This document shows, one piece after another, positions 1 to 12,840 of a stretch of 64,000 nt of DNA. Below the pieces are notes generated by a model. The model saw only the letters and a program-made list of their open reading frames with translations, did no database searches and was not told the origin of the DNA. Each line of letters begins with the position of its first letter. Positions within the stretch are counted from its first letter, which is position 1. The stretch is taken from contig JAJEKV010000026.1 in assembly GCA_021234155.1 (NCBI GenBank), forward strand, positions 124,001-188,000. The letters run 5' to 3'. The DNA is from Isoetes taiwanensis (taxonomy: Eukaryota > Streptophyta > Lycopodiopsida > Isoetales > Isoetaceae). Both the position numbers and the translations under genes were made by a program.

Positions 1-1000
1 GGCACGTTGGAGCCTAGGTGGCATGTTGGAGCCAACGTGGCATGTTTGAGACACCTTGGCATATTTGGGCCTAGGTGGCACGTTGGAGACTATGTGGCAT
101 GTTGGAGCCTAGGTGGCATGTTGAGGACTATGTGGCATGTTGGAGACTAGGTGGCATGTTTTGACCACCTTGGCATGTTTTAGCCTAGGTGGCATGTTGG
201 AGCCCACATGCATGTTTGAGCATGTTGGAACCTAGGTGGCATATTTGCCGCCTTGGCATGTTTTAGCCTAGGTGGCATGTTGGAGCCAACGTGGCATGTT
301 TCAGCCACCTTGGCATGTCTCAGCCTAGGTGGCATGTTGGAGTCTAGGTGTCATGTTGGAGCCTAGGTGGCATGTTGGAGCCTAGGTGGCGTGTTTGAGC
401 AATCTTGGGATGTTTGAGCCACCTTGACATGTTGGAGCCTAGGTGGCATGTTGGAGCCTAGGTGGCGTGTTTGAGCAATCTTGGGATGTTTGAGCCACCT
501 TGACATGTTGGAGCCTAGGTGGCATGTTGGAGCCCACGTGGCATGTTTGAGCCACCTTGGCATGTTTGTGCCTAGGTGGCATGTTGGAGCCTAGGTGGCA
601 CGTTGGAGACTATGTGGCATGTTGGAGCCTAGGTGGCCTTGGGATGTTTGAGCCTAGGTGGAGTGTTGGGGCCCGCGTGGCATGTTTGAGCCACCTTGGC
701 ATGTTAGATGGCATGTTGGAACCCATGTGGCATATTGGAGCCACCTTGGCATGTTGGAGCCTAGGTGGCATGTTGGAGCCCACGTGGCATGTTTGAGCCA
801 CCTTGGAATGTTTAAGGCTAGGTGGCATATTGGAGACTATGTGGAATGTTGGAGACTAGGTGGCATGTGTGTGAGCCTAGGTGGCATGTTTGAGCCACCT
901 TGGCATGTTTGATCCTAGGTGGCATGTTGGAGCCGGTGGCATGTTTGAGCCACCTTGGCATGTTAGGTGGCATGTTGAAGCCCATGTGGCACTCCAAGTG
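1..1000 (+). repeat. Minisatellite, ~20 bp class, + orientation
   Basis: The stretch is built from degenerate units around ggcatgttggagcctaggt, with variants ending in accacctt, cccacgtg or actatgtg. It runs from the window edge, so its left end is not seen. Units are head to tail and drift in length by one to a few bases. All open frames here are low-complexity readings of the repeat and are not genes. The same unit reappears in reverse complement at 7.79-8.77 kb. Confidence 0.93.
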
Positions 1001-1410
1001 GTGACATGGCATGCCAAGAAAGCAAGGCCAAGTTTTGACTAGGCCAAAAATGAAAAGATGTCCATCTCTAGTCTTTTCATTGGGTGATGTTGGCAAATTT
1101 TGGATGACATGGCTAGATGGTGTTGACATGGACATGATGACTAGAACTTTATGCAAGAAATATGATAACCTTTGAAATTTTTGGTAGAGGAGTTTGGCAA
1201 GGAATAGAATAGAGGGATCGAAGAACTTAAAAGCCGTGACACACTTCCCCAACTTTCGAACCGGGCGGGACATGTGAACTCCTCCCGATGTCGCAATTAG
1301 AAGTCAAGAACACATTTTGTAGTAGCAAATTTTTTTAAATGATTCGGGATGCCAATAGATCAAAGTCTTATTTCGGTTGCCATGGCTCCGCATGCATGTT
1401 CGAAAAAGGT
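1000..1410. other. Spacer between minisatellite and array
   Basis: No gene is visible. The stretch carries gacatggacatgatgac near 1125, and a similar phrase follows the right-hand minisatellite near 8800 in the same orientation, although the minisatellite itself is reversed there. Confidence 0.5.
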
Positions 1411-4400
1411 ACACCAGGTCCCAAGTGCAACTGACCACGTTTTGGCCTCCATAACGTAAACCCTACAATAACCTGGCAAGGCACAGGGTGTGCGTTTTGG
1501 AGGCCATACCCTAGCCAGATTGGACCAGGATCTTGCACAATGTCATGAGGTAGTAAGAGGGCGTTGACGCCAGAAGACGGAGCCCTAAAACCTTCCAGAA
1601 GAAGTTCGTCCCAAAGGTCCTCTCTGGAGGGTCCTTGGCCACGGACGGGCAAAACTCCCACCCCGGAACTGTGATCTGACTCTGCCAACGGACTCGAAAC
1701 ATCGACATTACCCTGGTGACCAAGTTTCGTGGGCAGAAGACCACCCCTGCTCCCGGAAGCGCCAAAGTAGCTCCTGTCCAACACGTTCGTAGTGAATTGG
1801 CCTTAGCAGAGGGTGCAGAATACTGCCATGTAGAGGGTTCGTGTTTCTTTTGCTGCAAAAAATGACCGTGTAACTTGGTCCCTAGGGTAATTTCGCTGTT
1901 TCGGACGACATGGCGAAGTCAAATCTCCATTCCGGAGCCTTTGTACTACCCGAACGACAAAACACTTGGGTTTCTACACGGTCCACTGCAGGACACTTTG
2001 CGGAGGGATATGTTCTCCTGGACAGATCTTGAATTTTCTTGAGCCTGCTCGAAGCAAGTTACTTGAATGGAGAATTCAGCGATTCGGATAGGGGAAACCG
2101 GGGTTCGGGAAGGGAGGCATTGGCATTTGCCCTCCGGAGGCACCTTGGTAGGAAAGCACTGCCTCGGTAAATCCAAACCCCATTTCGGCCGGTTTCTATT
2201 GCTTCTTGTTTTCAAGCTGCGACTTCTCGGCCATGTCTCAAGTGCAACTGAATAAAACTTCGACCTCCATAGCGTAAACCCTACAATAACCTAGCAAGCG
2301 CCTACGGGGTTTTACGTTTTTGGGGCCATACCCTAGCCAGATTGGACCAGGATCTTGCACAATATCATGAGGTAGTGGGAGGGCATTGATGCCAGAAGAC
2401 GGAGCCCTAAAATCTTCCAGAAGAAGTTCGTCCCAAAGGTCCTCTTTGGAGGGTCCTCGACCCCGCGGACGGGCAACTCTCCCACCCCAGAACTGTGATC
2501 TGACTCTGCCAACGGACTCGAAACATCGACATTACCCTGGAGACCAAGTTTCGTGGGCAGAAGACCACCCCTGCTCCCGGAAGCGCCAAAGTAGCTCATG
2601 TCCAACACGTTCGTAGTGAATTGGCCTTAGCGGAGGGTGCAGAATACTGCCATGTAGAGGGTTCGTGTTTCTTTTCTTTGCAAAAATGACCAGGTGTAAC
2701 TTGGTCCCTAGGGTAATTTCGTTGTTTCGGACGATATGGCGAAGTCAAATCTCCATTCCGGAGCCTTTGTACTGCCCGAACGACAAAACACTTGGGTTTC
2801 TACACGGTCCACTGCAGGATACTTTGCGGTTTGATATGTTCTCCCGGACAGATCTTGAATTTTTGAGCCCTTTCGAAGCAAGTTACTTGAATGGAGAATT
2901 CAGCGATTGGGATAGGGAAACCGGGTTAGGGGAAGGGAGGCATTGGCATTTGCCCTCCCGGATGAGCACGGTAGGAAAGCTGCCTCGGTAAATCAAACCC
3001 CATTTCGCGGTTTCTATTGCTTCTTGTTTTCAAGCTGCGGCTTTCGGCCATGTCTCAAGTGCAAGCCTGAATAAAACTCGACCTCCATAACATAAACCCT
3101 GCAATAACCTAGCAACACCACGGGGTTTTACGTTTTGGAGGCCATACCCAGCCGGATTGGACCGGGATCTTGCACAATGTCATGAGGTAGTGGGAGGGCA
3201 TTGATGCCGAAGGCGGAGCCCTAAAATCTTCGGAAGAAGTTAGGTCCCAAAGGTCCTCTCTCGGAGGGTCCCACCGACCCCGGACGGGCAACTCTCCCCC
3301 GGGCTGTGATCTGATTACGCCAGCGGACTCGAAACATCGACATTACCACGGAGACCAAGTTTCGTGGGCGAAGACCACCCCTGCTCGAAAGCGCCAAAGT
3401 AGCTCATGTCCAACACGTTAAGTAGTGAATTGGCCTTAGCGGAGGGTGCGAGAATCTTTGCCATGTAGAGGGTTCGTGTTTCTTTTCTTTGCAAAAAATG
3501 ACCGTGTAACTTGGTCCCTAGGGTAATTTCGTTGTTTGGACGATATGGCGAAGTCAAATCTCCATTAGAAGACCTTTATACTGCCCGACGACAAAACACT
3601 TGGGTTTCTACGGTCCGCTGCGGGACACTTTGCGGTTTGATATGTTCTCGGACAGATCTTGAATTTTTTGAGCCTGCTTTCGAAGCAAGTTACTTGAATG
3701 GAGAATTCAGCGGTCGGATAGGGAAACCGGGTTCGGAAGGGAGGCATTGGCATTTGCCCTCCCGGATGAGCAGCGGTAGAAAAGCACTGCCTCGGTAAAT
3801 CAAACCCCATTTCGGCCGGTTTCTATTGCTTCCGGCCATGTCTCAAGTGCAAATGAATAAAACTTCGACCTCCATAGCGTAAACCCTACAATAACACGGC
3901 AAGGCGCGGGGTGTGCGTTTTGGAGGCCATACCCTAGCGGATTGGACGGGATCTTGCACAATGTCATGAGGTAGTAAGAGGCGTTGGCGCCGAAGAACGA
4001 GACCCTAAAACCTTCAGAAGAAGTTCGGTCCCAAAGGTCCTCTCGGAGGGTCCTTGGCCCGCGGACGGGCAACTCTCCCACCCGGGCTGTGATCGATTAC
4101 GCCCAGCGGTTCGAAACATCGACATTACCACGGAGACCAAGTTTAGGTGGGCGTAAGACCACCACCCTCTCGAAAGCGCCAAAGTAGCTCATGTCCAACA
4201 CGTTAAGTAGTGAATTGGCCTTAGCGGAGGGTGCGAAATCTTTACCGCCATGTAGAGGGTTAGTGTTTCTTTTTGCTGCAAAAATGGCCGTGTAACTTGG
4301 TCCCTAGGGTAATTTCGTTGTTTTTGGACGATATGGCGAAGTCAAATCTCCATTAGAACCTTTTCTTTGCCGACGACAAAACACTTGGGTTTCTACGGTC

Positions 4401-7400
4401 CCTTTGTAGGACACTTTGCGGTTTGATATGTTCTCGGGACAGATCTTGAATTTTTGAGCCTGCTTTCGAAGCAAGTTACTTGAATGGAGAATTCAACGGC
4501 CGGATAGGGAAGCCGGGTTCAGGAAGGGAGGCATTGGCATTTGCCCTCCCGGATGAGCGGTAGAAAAGCACGCCTCGGTAAATCCAAACCCCATTTCGGC
4601 CGGTTTCTATTGCTTCTTCGGCCATGTCTCAAGTGCAAGCCCTGAATAAAACTTCGACCTCCATAGCGTAAACCCTACAATAACACGGCAAGGCACGGGG
4701 TGTGCGTTTTGGAGGCCATACTAGCGGATTGGACCGGGAGCTTGCACAATGTCATGAGGTAGTAAGAGGGCGTTGGCCTTGAAGAGCGGAGCCCTAAAAC
4801 CTTCGGAAGAAGTTCGTCCCAAAGGTCCCTCACGGAGGGTCCTTGGCCCGCAGGGACGGGCAAAACTCCCACCCCGGGCGTGATCGACTCGCCAGCGGAC
4901 TCGAAACATCGACATTACCACGGTGACCAAGTTTAGGTGGGCAGAAGACCACCCCCCTCCTGGAAGCGCCAAAGTAGCTCTGTCCAACACGTTAAGTAGT
5001 GAATTGGCCTTAGCGGAGGGTGCAGAATACTGCCATGTAGAGGGTTCGTGTTTGTTTTGCTGCAAAAAATGACCGTGTAACTTGGTCCCAAGGGTAATTT
5101 CGTTGTTTTGGACGACATGGCGAAGTCAAATCTCCATTCCGGAGCCTTTGTACTACCCGAACGACAAAACACTTGGGTTTCTACGGTCCCATCGGGGACA
5201 CTGCGGGAGGGATATGTTCTCTGGGACAGATCTTGAATTTTCTTGAGCTGCTTTCGAAGCAAGTTACTTGAATGGAGAATTCAACGGTCGGATAGGGAAA
5301 CCGGGCTCCGGGAAGGGAGGCATTGGCATTTGCCCTCCCGGAGGAGCACTGGTAGGAAAGCCTGCCTCGGTAAATCCAAACCCCATTTCGTCAGTTTCTA
5401 TTGCTTCTTGTTTTCAAGCTGCGGCTTCACCGGCCATGTCTCAAGTGCAACTGAATAAAACTTCGACCTCCATAGCGTAAACCCTACAATAACCTAGCAA
5501 CGCCACGGGGGTTTACGTTTTGGAGGCCATACCCTAGCTTGATTGGACCGGGATCTTGCACAATGTCATGAGGTAGTGGGAGGGCATTGATGCCGGAAGG
5601 CGGAGCCCTAAAATCTTCGAGGAAGAAGTTCGTCCCAAAGGTCCTCTTTGGAGGGTCCACCGACCCGCGGACGGGCAACTCTCCCACCCAGGCTGTGATC
5701 CGACTCGCCCAGCGGACTCGAAACATCGACATTACCACGGAGACCAAGTTTAGGTGGGCAGAGACCACCACCCGCTCCCGGAAGCGCCAAAGTAGCTCAT
5801 GTCCAACACGTTAAGTAGTGAATTGGCCTTAGCGGAGGGTGCGAGAATCGCCATGTAGAGGGTTCGTGTTTCTTTTTGCTGCAAAAATGGCCGTGTAACT
5901 TGGTCCCTAGGGTAATTTCGTTGTTTCGGACGATATGGCGAAGTCAAATCTCCATTCCGGAGCCTTTGTACTGCCCGAACGACAAAACACTTGGGTTTCT
6001 ACACGGTCCACTACAGGACACTTTGCGGTTTGATATGTTCTCCCGGACAGATCTTGAATTTTTTTGAGCCTGCTCGAAGCAAGTTACTTGAATGGAGAAT
6101 TCAACGGTCGGATAGGGAAACCGGGTTCCGGGAAGGGAGGCATTGGCATTTGCCCTCCCAGATGAGCACTGGTAGGAAAGCCTGCCTCGGTAAATCCAAA
6201 CCCCATTTCGACAGTTTCTATTGCTTCTTGTTTTCAACTGCAGCTTCTCGGCCATGTCTCAAGTGCAACTGAATAAAACTCGACCTCCATAACATAAACC
6301 CAGCAATAACCTAGCAACGCACAGGGTTTTGAGGCCATACCCTAGCCAGATTGGACCAGGATCTTGCACAATGTCATGAGGTAGTGGGAGGGCATTGATG
6401 CCAGAAGACGGAGCCCTAAAATCTTCCAGAAGAAGTTCGTCCCAAAGGTCCTCTCACGGAGGGTCCCGACCCGCGGACGGGCAACTCTCCCACCGGGCGT
6501 GATCCGATTACGCCAAGCGGTTCGAAACATCGACATTACCACGGAGACCAAGTTTCGTGGGCGTAAGACCACCCTGCTCGAAAGCGCCAAAGTAGCTCAT
6601 GTCCAACACGTTAAGTAGTGAATTGGCCTTAGCGGAGGTGCGAGAATCACGCCATGTAGAGGGTTCGTGTTTCTTTTTGCTTTTGCAAAAATGGCCGTGT
6701 AACTTGGTCCCTAGGGTAATTTCGTTGTTTGGACGATATGGCGAAGTCAAATCTCCATTAAGAGCCTTTGTACTTGCCCGACGACAAAACACTTGGGTTT
6801 CTACACGGTCCGCTACTTGAGGACACTTTGCGGTTTGATATGTTCTCGGGACGGATCTTGAATTTTTGAGCTGCTTTCGAAGCAAGTTACTTGAATGGAG
6901 AATTCAGCGATGCCGGATAGGGAAACGGGTTCGGGAAGGGAGGCATTGGCATTTGCCCTCCCGGATGAGCACCTTTGGTAGAAAAGCACGCCTCGGTAAA
7001 TCCAAACCCCATTTCGGCCGGTTTCTATTGCTGCCGGCCATGTCTCAAGTGCAATGAATAAAACTTCGACCTCCATAACGTAAACCCTACAATAACCTAG
7101 CAAGCGCCGGGGTTTACGTTTTTGGAGGCCATACCCCAGCCGATTGGACGGGATCTTGCACAATGTCATGAGGTAGTGGGAGGCGTTGGCGACCGGAAGG
7201 AGGCGAGCCCTAAAACCTTCGAAGAAGTTCGTCCCAAAGGTCCTCTCGGAGGGTCTTTGGCCGCGGACGGGCAACTCTCCCACCCAAGCGTGATCGACTA
7301 CGCCAGCGGACTCGAAACATCGACATTACCACGGAGACCAAGTTTAGTGGGCGAAGACCACCACTCTGCTCGAAAGCGCCAAAATAGCTCATGTCCAACA

Positions 7401-7782
7401 CGTTAAGTAGTGAATTGGCCTTAGCGGAGGGTGCGAGAATCTTTGCGATGTAGAGAGTTAGGTGTTTCTTTTGCTGCAAAAATGACCGTATAACTTGGTC
7501 CCTAGGGTAATTTCGTTGTTTGGACGATATGGCGAAGTCAAATCTCCATTCGGACCTTTGTGCTTGCCGAACGACAAAACACGCAGGTTTCTACGGTCCC
7601 ACTGCGGGACACTTTGCGGTTTGATATGTTCTCCGGACAGATCTTGAATTTTTGAGCCTGCTTTCGAAGCAAGTTACTTGAATGGAGAATTCAAGCGGTC
7701 GGATAGGGAAACCGGGTTCGGGAAGGGAGGCATTGGCATTTGCCCTCCGGATGAGCACCGGGTAGGAAAGCACGCCTCGGTA
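1410..7782 (+). repeat. Tandem array, eight units of ~0.8 kb
   Basis: The landmark tcttgcacaa followed by tgtcatgaggtag starts at about 1531, 2353, 3168, 3952, 4740, 5554, 6362 and 7154, giving spacings of 822, 815, 784, 788, 814, 808 and 792. Units share the blocks acttggtccctagggtaa, caaaacacttgggttt and gaagggaggcattggcat. The last unit breaks off near 7782, just before the reversed minisatellite. Short open frames recur in each unit, but they are broken by different indels in every copy and show no domain. I read it as satellite DNA, perhaps derived from an LTR or other element. I do not recognise the family. Confidence 0.9.
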
Positions 7783-7787
7783 ACCTT

Positions 7788-8775
7788 TGTGATGTCCGTC
7801 TCATGGGGTCCGCCACCTAGGCTATAACATGCCCACGGACTCCAGACATGCCACGTGAGCTCCAACATGCCACGCGAGCTTCCAACATGCCAAGTTGGCT
7901 CCAAGCGTGCCACCTAGGCTCAAGCATGCCAAGGTGGCTCAAATATGCCACCTAGGCTCCAACATGCCACACGGGCTTCAACATGCCCACGTAGGCTCCA
8001 ACATGCCTCGTGAGCTCTAGCATGCCACCTAGGCTCCAACGTGCCACCTAGGCTCCAACATGCCACCTAGGCTCCAACATGCCAAGGTGGCTCCAACATG
8101 CCACCTAGGCTCAAGCGTGCCAAGGTGGGCGAAACATGCCACCCTAGGCTCCAACATGCCACCTAGGCTCCAACATGCCACCTAGCATGCCACCTAGGCT
8201 CCAACATGCCACCTAGGCTCCAACATGCCACACGGGCTCCAACATGCCCGCGTGAGCTCCAACATGCTAAGTTCGGCCCAGCGTGCCACCTAGGCTCAAA
8301 CACGCCAAGGTGGCTAAAATATGCCACCTAGGCTCCAACATGCCACCAAGGCTTCAACATGCCACGTAGGCTCCAACATGCCAACAAGGCTCCAACATGC
8401 CTCGTGAGCTCTAGCATGCCATCTAGGCTCCAACGTGCCACCTACGCTCCAACATGCCACGTGGGCTCCAACATGCCACCTAGCATGCCACCTAGGCTCC
8501 AACATGCCACCGGGCTCCAACATGCCACGTGAGCTCCAACATGCCACATAGGCTCCAACATGCCAAGTTGGCTCCAACGTGCCACCTAGGCTCAAGCATG
8601 CCAACGTGGCTCAAATATGCCACCATCAGCTCCAACATGCCACGTGAGGGCCGCAACATGCCACCTGGGCTCCAACATGCCACGTGAGCTCTAACATGAC
8701 ACCTAGGCTCCAACATGCCACCTACGCTCCAACATGTCACCAAGGCTTCAACATGCCACGTAGGCTCCAACGCAT
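7788..8775 (-). repeat. Minisatellite, ~20 bp class, - orientation
   Basis: Units read ccacctaggctccaacatg, the reverse complement of the unit at 1-1000. Together the two stretches flank the 0.8 kb array as inverted arms of about 1 kb. Variants such as ccacgtgagctccaacatg and caaggtggctc mirror those on the left. Confidence 0.93.
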
Positions 8776-9540
8776 GAATGACCAAGGCAAGATATGAATG
8801 ACATGGACATGGACTTGATGACGTTAGGATATTGTTAGGATTTTGTGTGGTCCTATGACATTAATGCTTAGGGATTTGTTGCAGCGGTCCTGCACCCCGT
8901 CAAGGAATACAAATCAAATTCTTGATGGTTTTGTTATGCAAAAATAGGCGTTAAGTAATGGAAGTAGTTGAAGTAACTTGTCTTGCATGGAATACTAGTA
9001 TAAGGACATGTGATCGTGCACGTGCATCACATGTAGCAAATCAAGTACTCTGTCCTACCACTATAAAGACCCGTGATATGGACATGTAGAGAATCAAGTA
9101 TTCTTTCCTACTTCTATAAAGACATGTGACATTAGAAGTATTACACATGTCATAATTCATGTATTCTTTCCTACAATGCCTTAGCAAATAAAGTACTCTG
9201 TCCTACTACTATAAAGACATGTGACATGGAAGCATACGACATGTAGAGAATCAAGTATTCTTTCCTACTTCTATAAAGACATGTGACAATAGAAGTATTA
9301 TACATGTCGTAATTTATGTATTCTTTCCTACAATGCCTTAGCAAATAAAGTACTCTGTCCTACTAATATAAAGACATGTGAATGGAAGTATAGGACATGT
9401 AGAGAATCAAATATTCTTTCCTACATCTATAAAGACATGTGACAATAGAATTATTAGACATGTAAAAATTCAAGTATTCTTTCCTACAGTGGATTGTATT
9501 ATAAAATGACATGTCACAATAGAAGAAACTACAAAACAAC
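8776..9540 (+). repeat. ~150 bp tandem repeats
   Basis: The landmark aagtactctgtcctac starts near 9043, 9191 and 9348 (spacings 148 and 157). Each unit also contains two or three shorter sub-repeats of the type tattctttcctac ... tataaagacatgtgac. The flanks are AT-rich and hold no gene. Confidence 0.8.
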
Positions 9541-9544
9541 AGTG

Positions 9545-10690
9545 GATGTTTTAGTCCACTGAAAAAAGAACACCATTATCGAACAAAACCATACCTCCAC
9601 AAATCCACATGTAGGATTCTTTGAAAACAGGACATGTAGACCTACCAAAACTGATGTTTTCAACAGTGGACCAAAAACCAGGGTGAGTGTGGATCAATCC
9701 CTCTTGATACCAAAGAATCCACTGCATCACTACTTTCAAACATAATAAGAACAAAGTTTTTCGCCAACAACTTGATGGGCTGAAAAGGAGGAAGCTGAAG
9801 GCGTCTCAAAAGCCGAGATAACCAAATACGGAACCGTGAAAAATCCAAATAGCCACCAGTAAAATAACCAAGGACTGCACATGAGGATAGGTTCTCAGCA
9901 CACTTAATATGAGCTTGATGGTCCACCTCAACCACAGGAATACCAGAAGCTTGAACTACATCCTGACAGTCAGACTGGTAAAATATATCATCTGGAGGCA
10001 ATTGTTGTTGAAGCCGAGTGCAATCGAGCTTTCAATGTCTAAGATTGCAGACAACTCATCCTTACTCCCTTTGGACAATACCTGTAAAGCAGTTGCTACC
10101 CTTGTCTTTCTAGATGCACTAGATATATCTTTACAAAGCCAATCACTAAATCTTTGATATGAAACTTTTGTAACAGAATCAGATGACTTCCAAGCACTAT
10201 CATTTGCCTGGGGCTGAGCAACTACATTAGGACTGGACTCTGTACCTGTTTGATGCAAATTCCCATCAACTTCCACTCCCTTACTCGCAGCGCCTTGCAA
10301 GGGAGGAAAATCCCTTTCTTCAAGAACCCCTGGAGCAATCACCAATGATGGCAAAGAACTTTCAACTGAATTATTTACCTCTTTTTGCACGATAGACGGG
10401 GATCATGTATCACCAAACTGGCGGTAGCTTCACGCCGTTTTGCCGCAGCCTTAGAAGCGGGAGCAATATCTGTCTTCCCCATCTCTACTAAAAGTGGCCG
10501 AAATCACACAGGCCCAAATCCGGCCACCAACCTGATAACAAACCCTAATAAAATTTATACTGATAGAGAGCTCTCGGAATGACCTTTCCAACGAACTAAA
10601 GATCATCGAAAAGGGAGTCCTGATGCTCAAGTTACAAGAACAGACGCTGGCAACCCTAAGCGCCATACTCACGAGCACCCATCTCCACCG
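9545..10690 (-). pseudogene. LINE ORF1 relic with DUF4283-like domain
   Basis: On the minus strand, two overlapping frames (about 10390 to 9956 and 10001 to 9660, continuing to 9551) give one protein broken by a frameshift near 9980. The second part has the layout of the DUF4283 domain of plant L1-type LINE ORF1 proteins: VLGYFTGGYLDFSRFRIWL, then PIKLLAKNFVLIMFESSDA. This domain is known from plant LINE ORF1 RNA-binding proteins; the match is by eye. The upstream part is low-complexity and Ser-rich with ERDFPPL, as expected for an ORF1 N-terminus. No endonuclease or RT follows, so this is a fragment. It abuts LTR sequence at ~10702. Confidence 0.6.
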
Positions 10691-10701
10691 CCTCCACAAG
10701 G

Positions 10702-11548
10702 GACTTTAAATTGGAAATAGATTTAATATCTAAATATGTTCTAATGTTAGAAAATCGAGATAGTATAAAAAAGGGCAAACTTTGAAACATCATAACTCGG
10801 CACGCAATCATCAGAATGGAGCCATCTTGAGTATTCTGGAAATCTTCTCAGAGTCTAGTTTCAGAATTGGAGTGACACACTCATAACTCTTTACGGTTAG
10901 GGAGACATTGCAGAAAAGGTGGACAAGGGTCAAATAAGACCGCACCTGAAAGATCCTTTGGCCGGTTAACCGAAGCTGGAAGCCTTGGGATCTGTGATGG
11001 CTTGTGTTGATTTGCTTGTTGTAGCTCTTGGAAATTTCATTTCAATCCAAGTTTTAACGTCCTTTCTAGATTTTTCACATGATGTCTGTTTTCTTTTTAG
11101 ATTATACCTTGTTGAAGTGCTTTTCCGTTTTTCCTTAAAGTTTATGTTTTGTTGCCAGGTGACTAGTATCGCGAACGATATGCAGGTGCACCCGAATGAG
11201 GGATTGATCATTCCTGGATGAAGTTGTATTGTGATGATGTGTGTTTCTTCCCGGATTGCTTGGTGAAGGTGATGGTTACCCACTTAGTCCTTCCCTGGAC
11301 TAACTCCATCTCTCGTTTCTTATTTCTTACAGATAGAGTTGGTAGCTAGGTGGTTGTCAAGCGAGGGAGGCAAGAGAGATAGCAGAAATGATGTTAAGCA
11401 TAGATCTTATATAGTTTGAAATGTAGTCCGCGTATTAGGTTAAAGATCCTTGTTATTGAAGTTCTTGTGACGAATGAAAGATATTTATTATTTGAGTCCC
11501 AATTTTTTTGTTTTGTTTGATTTCAAATGTTAACGCGCTAGGTGTATT
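10702..11548 (+). mobile_element. Ty3/gypsy-like LTR, 5'-truncated
   Basis: This stretch is repeated, diverged, at 16405-17345 and 17590-18720. Shared blocks are gggcaaactttgaaac, cagaaaaggtggacaagggtc and tataccttgttgaagtgc. It ends near gcgctaggtgtattta, followed at 11555-11562 by TGGTATCA, the first eight bases of an initiator-Met primer binding site. The start appears cut off where it meets LINE sequence, since the first ~225 bases of the LTR are found only at 13424-13649 and 17480-17590. Confidence 0.6.
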
Positions 11549-11554
11549 TAGTTT

Positions 11555-12022
11555 TGGTATCATAACCTAGATTTCCTAATCATTAACCATTGTTGGTTAT
11601 TGGGCCAAGGAAAGTTGGTTATCGGGCCATGACAATGAGAAGTCATTATTATTGGAGTTAAGGGAAACCAAGAAGGAAGAAACTTCTTGCAAAAATTATT
11701 TAGCCGAGATATCTAGCCTTGGCCAGAGGAGGGAAAAGGGCGACTTTAAAATTTAGTTTTCACGTCCTAAATCTAGTTCCCGAACTTGAGTTTGTAAAAA
11801 CATGAAGAATAGTTCCACGTTAGTCAACTTTGAAGACAAGTCCGAAAAGCATTTTGTATGTGAATATTCTGATACTATGAAAAAACCACCATATGGACTT
11901 GGGAATGAATAATTTTTATTGGATATGCTTGGACTTGACTTATGTTCTGATTCCTAGCTTATTAAGGGTATGCCTTGATTAGAAATCTAACAAATTTGCC
12001 AAAAGGTAATTTATAGATTATC
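11555..12022 (+). other. Primer-binding-like site and leader
   Basis: TGGTATCA at 11555-11562 lies a few bases after the LTR end, where reverse transcription of an LTR element would be primed; the match to the tRNA 3' end does not continue past eight bases. The remaining leader is AT-rich and non-coding. Confidence 0.45.
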
Positions 12023-12840
12023 ATGGAAGGAGGAGATGGTAACACTGCGGTGCAGATGCTAGGCCAGATATTGCAAGGAGTTCAACAACAGTTGGGTTTG
12101 CTCCAAAACTAGATGCACGTTGTTAAAGATCCGGAAGTGGATGAAATCAACAAAATTCTGGAAGCAGGAAAGGCTTACGGGGAAGGATGTTATGAATGAT
12201 GACGCGGATGCACGATTCCATATCAGCATGAAGAAGATGCTTGAGAAGCAAAAAGCTGCCATTGCAGACTTGTTGCTCACTAGTTTCGCCAAGATTTGGT
12301 GGGACGACTGTAAGAAGATACATAAGCTTACTTTTGAAGATATTGACTGGGATGTGTTCCAAAAAGCTTTTCAGTTGCATTACCTGCCTGTGGGATATGA
12401 TTGGCAAAGATGCATGATTCCTTGAATTTGTTACAAGCAAAATCAGTTGAAGACTATACAGTTAAATTTCAGCAATTGCAGCATTATGGACATTCGTTCG
12501 AGCCAGAATATTTAGCTGATAAGTATATCAATGACTTGAAGCCAAAGCTGTCTGTTTTAATCGGAGATTTAATTTGGGCGAAGCAATTAGAACTGCCAAA
12601 TATAAGGAGGAAATAATGAATGCAACATGGAAGAAGCATACAAATGATAGTTTAGATTGGGCTCAGTTTGATACTCGCCGACAAAGAGTTGAGGATAGTT
12701 TGACTTTGAAAAGTATCAATGGCGGGAAAGGTCCATCTAAAGCAGAAAAGTTAAGGGAGAAATTGTTTCGAGAACACCGGCATTTCTATTGCCAGAAAGT
12801 GGGTCATCAAATAAGGGAAGTTACAAGAACGTAGGATTGC
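12023..12840 (+). pseudogene. Retrotransposon gag, decayed
   Basis: An ATG at 12023 opens MEGGDGNTAVQMLGQILQG, then a stop comes after ~29 codons. The reading continues in other frames with IWWDDCKKIHKLTFED and WDVFQKAFQLHYLP, then SVEDYTVKFQQLQHYG and YINDLKPKLS. This is the order of the Retrotrans_gag capsid domain. A remnant of a zinc knuckle, FYCQKVGHQIRE, lies near 12785-12820. At least one stop and two frameshifts interrupt it. No protease, RT or integrase is seen before the 3' LTR start at 13424, so the element was already gag-only or internally deleted. Confidence 0.65.

Noticed and set aside
363-912. Open frames of 60-97 codons on both strands of the minisatellites, e.g. Trp/His/Cys-rich repeats
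   Set aside because: They are translations of the 20 bp-class repeat in several frames at once, with no start context and no family.
1368-7479. Recurring minus-strand frames in the 0.8 kb units as a conserved protein
   Set aside because: The frame changes at different places in every unit and no copy is open throughout, so there is no sign of coding constraint.
1-8775. CRISPR-like array
   Set aside because: Units are contiguous and degenerate without unique spacers, and the sequence is from a plant.
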